From: Salinispora mooreana
GTDB taxonomy: Bacteria; Actinomycetota; Actinomycetes; Mycobacteriales; Micromonosporaceae
DNA: 64,000 nt
Assembly: GCF_000379065.1 (NCBI RefSeq)
Contig: NZ_KB900614.1
Span: forward strand, 4,952,325 to 5,016,324
Direction of reading: 5' to 3'
Positions 60,645 to 64,000 of this stretch are shown in pieces (positions within the stretch are counted from its first letter, which is position 1; the number at the start of each line of letters is the position of its first letter). The notes under the pieces were generated by a model. It saw nothing but the letters and a program-made list of their open reading frames with translations. It made no database searches and was not told the origin of the DNA. The position numbers and the translations under genes were made by a program.

Positions 60645-61908
60645 ACCCCTCGTTCTGGCCGATCCGGCACCGCCACGCCGGCCGCGCATCCCGCGACTGC
60701 TACAGCAGACAGCCTTCCGCCGATACTGGTCCGCGCAGACTGTCTCGCTCTTCGGCGACCAGATCACCATGCTCGCCGTGCCGCTGCTGGCCGTGCTCGC
60801 GATCAGCGCCGGACCCGCCGAGATGGGCTACCTGACCGCCGCCTCGCTGCTGCCGCACCTGTTCTTCTCCCTGCCGGCCGGCGCCTGGGTCGGTCGGTAT
60901 CCGCACCGCCGCCAAGTGATGATCATCGCCGATCTTGGCCGTGCAGGTCTTCTACTGGCTGTGCCACTGCTGTGGTGGGCGGACGCACTGAACCTGCCGC
61001 TGCTCTGTGTCGTGGCCTTCCTGATCGGGACCCTCTCGGTGTACTTCGAGGTGGCGCACAGCAGCCTATTCGCCGCCTTGGTCCGGCGACCGGACTACGT
61101 TAACGCCAGCAGTCTGATCAACGGCAGCAGAGCAATGTCCTATGTGGCTGGCCCAAGCATCGGTGGCGTCCTCGTTCAGGTACTCACCGCCCCGGTCGCG
61201 CTGGTCGCCGACGTGCTCACCTACCTGACGTCGGCTGTCTTCCTGACCCGCATAAAGGTCACCGAGCATCCCGGACAAAGCGGTCCCGGCCTGGGCATGG
61301 CCGCCGGCGTGCGGTATGTGGCCCGTTCTGCGGTGCTACGGGCGATCCTGCTTGGCACCACCACGCTCAACCTGTTCACCTACATGTTCACCGCGCTCTT
61401 CGTGCTGTACGTGACCACCGAGCTGGACGTCTCCCCCGGCGTGCTGGGCCTTATCGTCGGGGCCGGCGCGTTCGGCGGACTGCTCGGCGCAGCGGTCACC
61501 GGCCCGGTCAGCCGCCGGATCGGCATCGGCCCCGCGGTAATCCTCGGCCTCGTCGTCTTTCCGGCCCCACTGATCCTCGTGCCGCTGGCCGGGGGACCGC
61601 GGTTGCTGGTGCTCGCGCTGCTGCTCACCGCCGAGTTTGTCTCCGCGCTGGGCGTCATGGTCCTCGACATCGCCGCCGGGTCGGTGCAAACCGCGGCCGC
61701 TCCGGAGCGGATGCTCGCCGTGGTCTCCGGGTTCAGACGCACCGTCAACTACGGCATCCGGCCGGTTGGCGCCCTGATCGGCGGGGTACTCGGCGCCGCG
61801 ATCGGGGTACGTTCCGCCCTCTGGATCGCCAGCATCGGTGCCCTGCTCGGGGTGTTCTGGGTCGTCTTCTCCCCATTGCGCACCATGCGCAAGCTGCCCG
61901 AGGCATGA
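60637..61908 (+). CDS. MFS exporter, MFS_3 type
   Basis: A 423-residue permease with about twelve helices. YWSAQTVSLFGDQITMLAVP is the first helix, and LPAGAWVGRYPHRRQVMIIA the loop 2-3 motif. FEVAHSSLFAALVRRPDYVN, ASSLINGSRAMSYVAGPSIG are characteristic of the MFS_3 drug/macrolide-efflux group. The GTG at 60637 lies inside the end of arsR, so translation is coupled and the pump is the regulator's obvious target. Confidence 0.92.
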   Translation: MTKPLVLADPAPPRRPRIPRLLQQTAFRRYWSAQTVSLFGDQITMLAVPLLAVLAISAGPAEMGYLTAASLLPHLFFSLPAGAWVGRYPHRRQVMIIADLGRAGLLLAVPLLWWADALNLPLLCVVAFLIGTLSVYFEVAHSSLFAALVRRPDYVNASSLINGSRAMSYVAGPSIGGVLVQVLTAPVALVADVLTYLTSAVFLTRIKVTEHPGQSGPGLGMAAGVRYVARSAVLRAILLGTTTLNLFTYMFTALFVLYVTTELDVSPGVLGLIVGAGAFGGLLGAAVTGPVSRRIGIGPAVILGLVVFPAPLILVPLAGGPRLLVLALLLTAEFVSALGVMVLDIAAGSVQTAAAPERMLAVVSGFRRTVNYGIRPVGALIGGVLGAAIGVRSALWIASIGALLGVFWVVFSPLRTMRKLPEA

Positions 61909-61962
61909 TGTCCCCCGCAGCGGGCCCGGTTGGCAGCAACTGCCGACCGTACGCGGGGACAT
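61908..61962 (+). terminator. Complex hairpin terminator
   Basis: Outer arms ATGTCCCCCGC/GCGGGGACAT (one bulged base) enclose an inner stem CGGTTGGCAG/CTGCCGACCG (one G-U pair). It begins at the MFS stop codon. Confidence 0.7.
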
Positions 61963-61999
61963 CCGGTCTCGCGCCGTAGCCGAAAGCTCATCAACAAGC

Positions 62000-62240
62000 T
62001 ACCCGCCACGCGTTGCCGCACGCGTCTTGCCGACGTCGACCAAGACGTTGCCGGAGTTCCAGCTGTCGACCACCTGCAAGCCCTCGTGAATCTCGCGGCG
62101 CAGCTCGTAGGAGACGCCGTACTCACACGCGAAGATCTCGCGGATCACCCGGCCCACTCCACCAAGGCGGCGAAGGTCGGGTGCTTTCGGGCCGCTGTGG
62201 GTAAACCGGCGCAGCACCTGCTCGTGTCTCGTCTCGTTTG
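62000..62240 (-). pseudogene. Tn3-family transposase fragment
   Basis: NETRHEQVLRRFTHSGPKAP, then LGGVGRVIREIFACEYGVSY, ELRREIHEGLQVVDSWNSGN belongs to the C-terminal DDE half of a Tn3 TnpA of another subgroup than the copy at 9307. Both ends are missing. It abuts the TniQ gene end, so the Tn5053-like element may have landed in it. Confidence 0.7.
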
Positions 62241-62312
62241 AGTTGGCGGTGTTGAGTGGGGTTGACCTGTGGTTCGCCATTCGTGTTCGGTGTGGTCACT
62301 GGTCATCGTCTC

Positions 62313-63320
62313 TCACTTGAAGTGGCGGATTTCGGGGAACGGGGTTCGGGTGAACCCCGCGTGGCGTTCGTAGAACTCGGTGCGGGTCTTCGCGTGCTTG
62401 TGGCGGATCTCGTTGATCCACCGCTGGATCGGGTTGGGGACCGACTCGTAGTTGCGGCGCAGGAGGCGGGTCCAAGGCCGTTCCAGCCAGCGGGCGAAGT
62501 CGGGTGGCTGGTTGAGGCGTTTCGCGACGTGTTGATAGAAGTTGGCCGTCTGGAACTCGCGGACCATCGCGATGTGGCGGCGCCATTCGAGGTCGCAGAA
62601 GACCTCGGTCAGAGCGACGGCTTCGGGATAAACGAGCAGGTGGGTCGGGTTGTGCGGGGTGTGGAAGCCGGGGAGTGCCTTGCCTCGGACTTCCCAGCGT
62701 TCATGTAGACGGGGAACGAGGCGATAGCTGTGGGGCGCCCAGTCCATGATGATCTGGGTGGCGCGGTGTAGCTGTCCGTAGGCCCACTGGCGGTCGCCGG
62801 TGGCGGCGAGGAGTCGGCCGTAGCGGCGGTGGGCGGTGATGATCTCTGGGGTGTTGGTGAGGTCGGTCCTGTCGGCGAGCCAGACGCGGTGCTTGCGGCA
62901 GAGCTTGGGGAAGTAGAGCGAGTAGACCCTGATCGTGTGCTGCGCGGGCAGCCGGGCGGCGCATTGGTCGCAGTAGTCGTGCAGGCCCCACGCCCGGGAG
63001 GGTCGGAACGCGGGAATCTCCTCGGGCAACGTGTCGTCGAGGCGGTGCAGGCCGGGGAGCGCCTTGCGGAGCCGAGCTGCCGGTATTCCGGTGAATGTCT
63101 CCAGCCGGTCCAAGGAGTGCTGGTTGACGCGGATGTCGAAGTCGTTGACCAGAGATCGGGTCAGGCCCCGGGTCGGCCGGCCCAGCGCGCCGAGCAGGAT
63201 CGTGGGGCGGGCGAGGTCGTTGGCGTCGGCCAGCCGGAAAACGTAGGAGATCACCGTCTCGCCGCGCATCGGCCGGACACGGACGGGTAGTCGCTGGGCG
63301 GTCTGCTGCCAGGTCTTCAT
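62313..63320 (-). CDS. tniQ: TniQ-family transposition protein
   Basis: A 335-residue TniQ/TnsD-type targeting protein. The start LPVRVRPMRGETVISYVFRL is the TniQ N-terminal signature (R-P-x-x-x-E-x-x-x-S-Y). The zinc-binding knuckle is HDYCDQCAAR with LCRKHRVWL downstream. The C-terminal half is helical and basic. TniQ proteins direct the transposase complex to target DNA. The start overlaps the tniB stop by four bases. Confidence 0.88.
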   Translation of the reverse strand: MKTWQQTAQRLPVRVRPMRGETVISYVFRLADANDLARPTILLGALGRPTRGLTRSLVNDFDIRVNQHSLDRLETFTGIPAARLRKALPGLHRLDDTLPEEIPAFRPSRAWGLHDYCDQCAARLPAQHTIRVYSLYFPKLCRKHRVWLADRTDLTNTPEIITAHRRYGRLLAATGDRQWAYGQLHRATQIIMDWAPHSYRLVPRLHERWEVRGKALPGFHTPHNPTHLLVYPEAVALTEVFCDLEWRRHIAMVREFQTANFYQHVAKRLNQPPDFARWLERPWTRLLRRNYESVPNPIQRWINEIRHKHAKTRTEFYERHAGFTRTPFPEIRHFK

Positions 63321-64000
63321 TGCGGACCTGCCCGGCGTGGGCGAGGCGGCGTGAACTGGGCTTGAGCGGCGACATCGAGGATGACCGCGTCGAGATGCTT
63401 CTTGGTGATCTTCTCGGTGCCGTCGGTGATGGCATCGTTGGCGGCCTCGTGGATGAGCTGGTCGAGGCTGCCGATCATGCCGCCGGTGCGGTCGTGCAGG
63501 TAGCCGGCCTGCTCGACCAGGCTGCCGGGCTGGTGACGGTGCAGCCGTAGCGCGTGTTCCATTGCGGCGACCAGCTTGGCCCAGTCCTGCTTGTCCTGCG
63601 TGGTGCGGTGGGTGAACGGGCTGGTGTTGACCGGGATGAACCGGCCGGCGATCTGTCGGCCGCGGACACCGGAGAACATGCCGTTCTCGTCGAGGTCCAG
63701 ACCGGCATAGACAAAGGTGGCGCTAATCGTGTCGAAGAAGTATTTGAGCTGGTCGGAAGCGTTCTTGCCCTGGCGGGTGGTGAGGTCGAGGCGGTGGATC
63801 TCGTCGACGAGGACCATGCCGGTGCCGACCCGGCGCATCACCGAGGCGACGGTGTGCGCGATCGACTGTGGGCTGTCGCGGGGCGCGACGGGCAGCCCGA
63901 GGAAGATGGCCATCTCGGTGGCCAGCATCTTCGGGGTGGCGTCGGGTGGGACGACGACATAGACGACGGGGATGCGGTCTGAGACGCCGGGGCTGCGGCG
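63317..64000 (-). CDS. tniB: TniB/TnsC-like AAA ATPase, partial at window edge
   Basis: At least 227 residues, with the 5' end outside the window. The Walker B region is GMVLVDEIHRLDL, sensor-like FDTISATFVYAGLDL follows, and the C-terminal helical lid ends near QFTPPRPRRAGPQ. In Tn5053/Tn7-like transposons this ATPase links TniQ-marked targets to the DDE transposase TniA, which should lie just past 64000. Walker A must also be outside. Partial gene, otherwise intact here. Confidence 0.88.
   Translation of the reverse strand, partial: RRSPGVSDRIPVVYVVVPPDATPKMLATEMAIFLGLPVAPRDSPQSIAHTVASVMRRVGTGMVLVDEIHRLDLTTRQGKNASDQLKYFFDTISATFVYAGLDLDENGMFSGVRGRQIAGRFIPVNTSPFTHRTTQDKQDWAKLVAAMEHALRLHRHQPGSLVEQAGYLHDRTGGMIGSLDQLIHEAANDAITDGTEKITKKHLDAVILDVAAQAQFTPPRPRRAGPQ

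Overview
The window is high-GC DNA of an actinobacterium, most likely a Micromonosporaceae member (Micromonospora/Salinispora type). The inference rests on strong G/C bias at third codon positions, frequent GTG/TTG starts, leaderless-looking genes, an F420-type LLM oxidoreductase, a CGNR regulator, SigE-type ECF sigma factors and actinobacterial Tn3, NF041680 and IS3-like transposase relics. No rRNA operon, complete tRNA or CRISPR array was seen.

Layout. (1) 1-22.3 kb is a recombination graveyard: an IS3 OrfA, IS1182, IS5 and NF041680 transposase relics, a Tn3 transposase split by one amber codon, resolvase and integrase tails, and decayed FAD-monooxygenase, methyltransferase and YCII genes. 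Intact genes survive inside it: an ECF sigma factor with a membrane partner carrying an MreC-like domain, secreted proteins, a PLD-like secreted protein, a GNAT enzyme and a CGNR regulator/MFS pair. An intact XRE regulator + zinc-ribbon recombinase pair (5.2-7.0 kb) has three relics of the same family nearby, which suggests a proliferating mobile unit. (2) 22.3-46.3 kb is mostly ordinary chromosome: beta-helix secreted protein, peptide deformylase, EEP hydrolase, TetR/MarR-linked genes, a flavin reductase-GNAT fusion, two MFS pumps, an XerD-like recombinase, a four-gene cyclitol-type operon (Gfo/Idh dehydrogenase, sedoheptulose-7-phosphate cyclase family enzyme, IolE-like isomerase/dehydratase, F420 oxidoreductase), thymidine kinase, GDPD, an acyltransferase and cydAB. 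(3) 46.4-48.2 kb holds a deleted UvrA-like pseudogene, a 28-bp dif-like XerCD site and a tyrosine recombinase gene whose start codon lies in a second dif-like dyad. (4) 48.2-57.2 kb carries an aquaporin, XRE-cupin/aminotransferase, UTRA-PP2C, SDR/TetR, APH-like and MerR genes. (5) 57.2-62 kb: an ABC-F resistance-type ATPase that runs into a tRNA-Arg-like 3' fragment (a likely attachment-site scar) and an ArsR/MFS operon. (6) 62-64 kb: a Tn3 relic and the TniB-TniQ end of a Tn5053/Tn7-like transposon that leaves the window.

How genes work together. Several divergent or linked regulator-target pairs have dyads visible between or over their start sites (CGNR/MFS, MarR/flavin reductase-GNAT, TetR/SDR, ArsR/MFS, XRE-cupin/aminotransferase). 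cydAB has a cluster of GTAGTA/TACTAC hexamers of the BlaI/CopY type. The cyclase operon is the clearest metabolic unit and may make an undescribed C7 cyclitol. All functional statements come from reading the sequence; no searches were run.
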